Origin: Sulfitobacter indolifex
Lineage (GTDB): Bacteria; Pseudomonadota; Alphaproteobacteria; Rhodobacterales; Rhodobacteraceae
Reading direction: 5' to 3'
NCBI RefSeq assembly: GCF_022788655.1
Contig: NZ_CP084951.1
Location: forward strand, 2,852,001-2,916,000
DNA length: 64,000 bases
Part shown: positions 63,951-64,000 of the stretch, one piece after another
Position numbering within the stretch: the first letter of the stretch is position 1
Layout: the number at the start of each line of letters is the position of its first letter
The notes under the pieces: generated by a model
Database searches by the model: none
What the model was told of the DNA's origin: nothing
What the model saw: the letters and a program-made list of their open reading frames with translations, nothing else
Program-made: the position numbers and the translations under genes

Positions 63951-63962
63951 CGATTGCGCCTT

Positions 63963-63991
63963 TCGTATGCTGCGGCATACCTCTGCGTCAA
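63963..63991 (-). promoter_or_regulatory. Candidate gcv promoter
   Basis: On the minus strand, TTGACG (63991-63986), a 17-base spacer and ATACGA (63968-63963) give a reasonable sigma-70-type promoter just before the riboswitch. A GTATGC-N4-GCATAC dyad at 63965-63980 overlaps the -10 and spacer and might bind a regulator. Confidence 0.5.
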
Positions 63992-64000
63992 GCATGGTTG

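Noticed and set aside
63688..63978. Open frame of 96 codons over the gcv leader
   Set aside because: It coincides with the glycine riboswitch and its sequence has no protein-like features.
1..64000. CRISPR arrays, rRNA, tRNA, insertion sequences, prophage genes
   Set aside because: No regularly spaced direct repeats, no RNA gene signatures apart from the riboswitch, and no transposase, integrase or phage structural genes were seen.

Overview
The window looks like a chromosomal segment of a marine alphaproteobacterium of the Rhodobacterales (Roseobacter group). The evidence is GC-rich coding sequence, TRAP and multi-component ABC uptake systems, a class I lysyl-tRNA synthetase, a small AQDQ-type (NDUFS4-like) complex I accessory protein, and a near-match to the GAAC-N7-GAAC SOS box before uvrB. 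This is inference from gene content; there is no rRNA or tRNA in the window to fix the taxonomy.

Left part (1-13.5 kb): a peptide/nickel-type ABC transporter operon on the minus strand, comprising a substrate-binding protein with signal peptide, two permeases, two ATPases and a second substrate-binding protein without a signal peptide that is cut by the window edge. It is preceded by a VOC-fold protein and a FadR-type GntR regulator. A dihydropyrimidinase-family hydrolase diverges from the regulator. Shared GGTATAC operator-like repeats tie the block together. A DctPQM TRAP transporter with a divergent LysR regulator and a carboxylesterase follow.

Middle-left (13.5-25 kb): decayed DNA with a frameshifted, truncated thioredoxin-reductase-like pseudogene, then the most unusual locus of the window. 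This is a tightly packed operon of complex I membrane subunits (NuoA, H, J, K, L, M, N types) with no NADH-oxidising or Fe-S subunits. In place of NuoB/C/D it encodes one 341-residue protein in which a NuoB-like part without the cluster cysteines is joined to a NuoD-like part. The NuoJ subunit carries a long His-rich tail, the NuoB/D-like protein ends in a Met/His-rich tail, and a DUF305 protein lies just upstream.

Centre (24-44 kb): ordinary housekeeping genes. These are an AQDQ subunit, uvrB, small membrane and lipoprotein genes, a PRC-barrel protein, an outer-membrane-like protein, a large parallel-beta-helix protein, lysK, a TerB-like protein, dacB, an EamA transporter, nadD, an alanine/Na+ symporter, a universal stress protein, ettA, an orphan response regulator, a cold-shock gene and an L,D-transpeptidase.

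Right part (44.5-55 kb): a complete reductive pyrimidine catabolism locus. An NMT1-type ABC transporter brings in substrate, PreT/PreA reduces uracil or thymine, a dihydropyrimidinase opens the ring and an M20-family beta-ureidopropionase releases the beta-amino acid. A RutR-like TetR regulator sits inside, and two TTTACCA-NN-TGGTAAA-type palindromes lie before the amidase and before preT. The window ends (55-64 kb) with a second cold-shock gene, tesA with its divergent YbbA/YbbP-type ABC exporter, and a gcvTHP glycine cleavage operon headed by a tandem glycine riboswitch.
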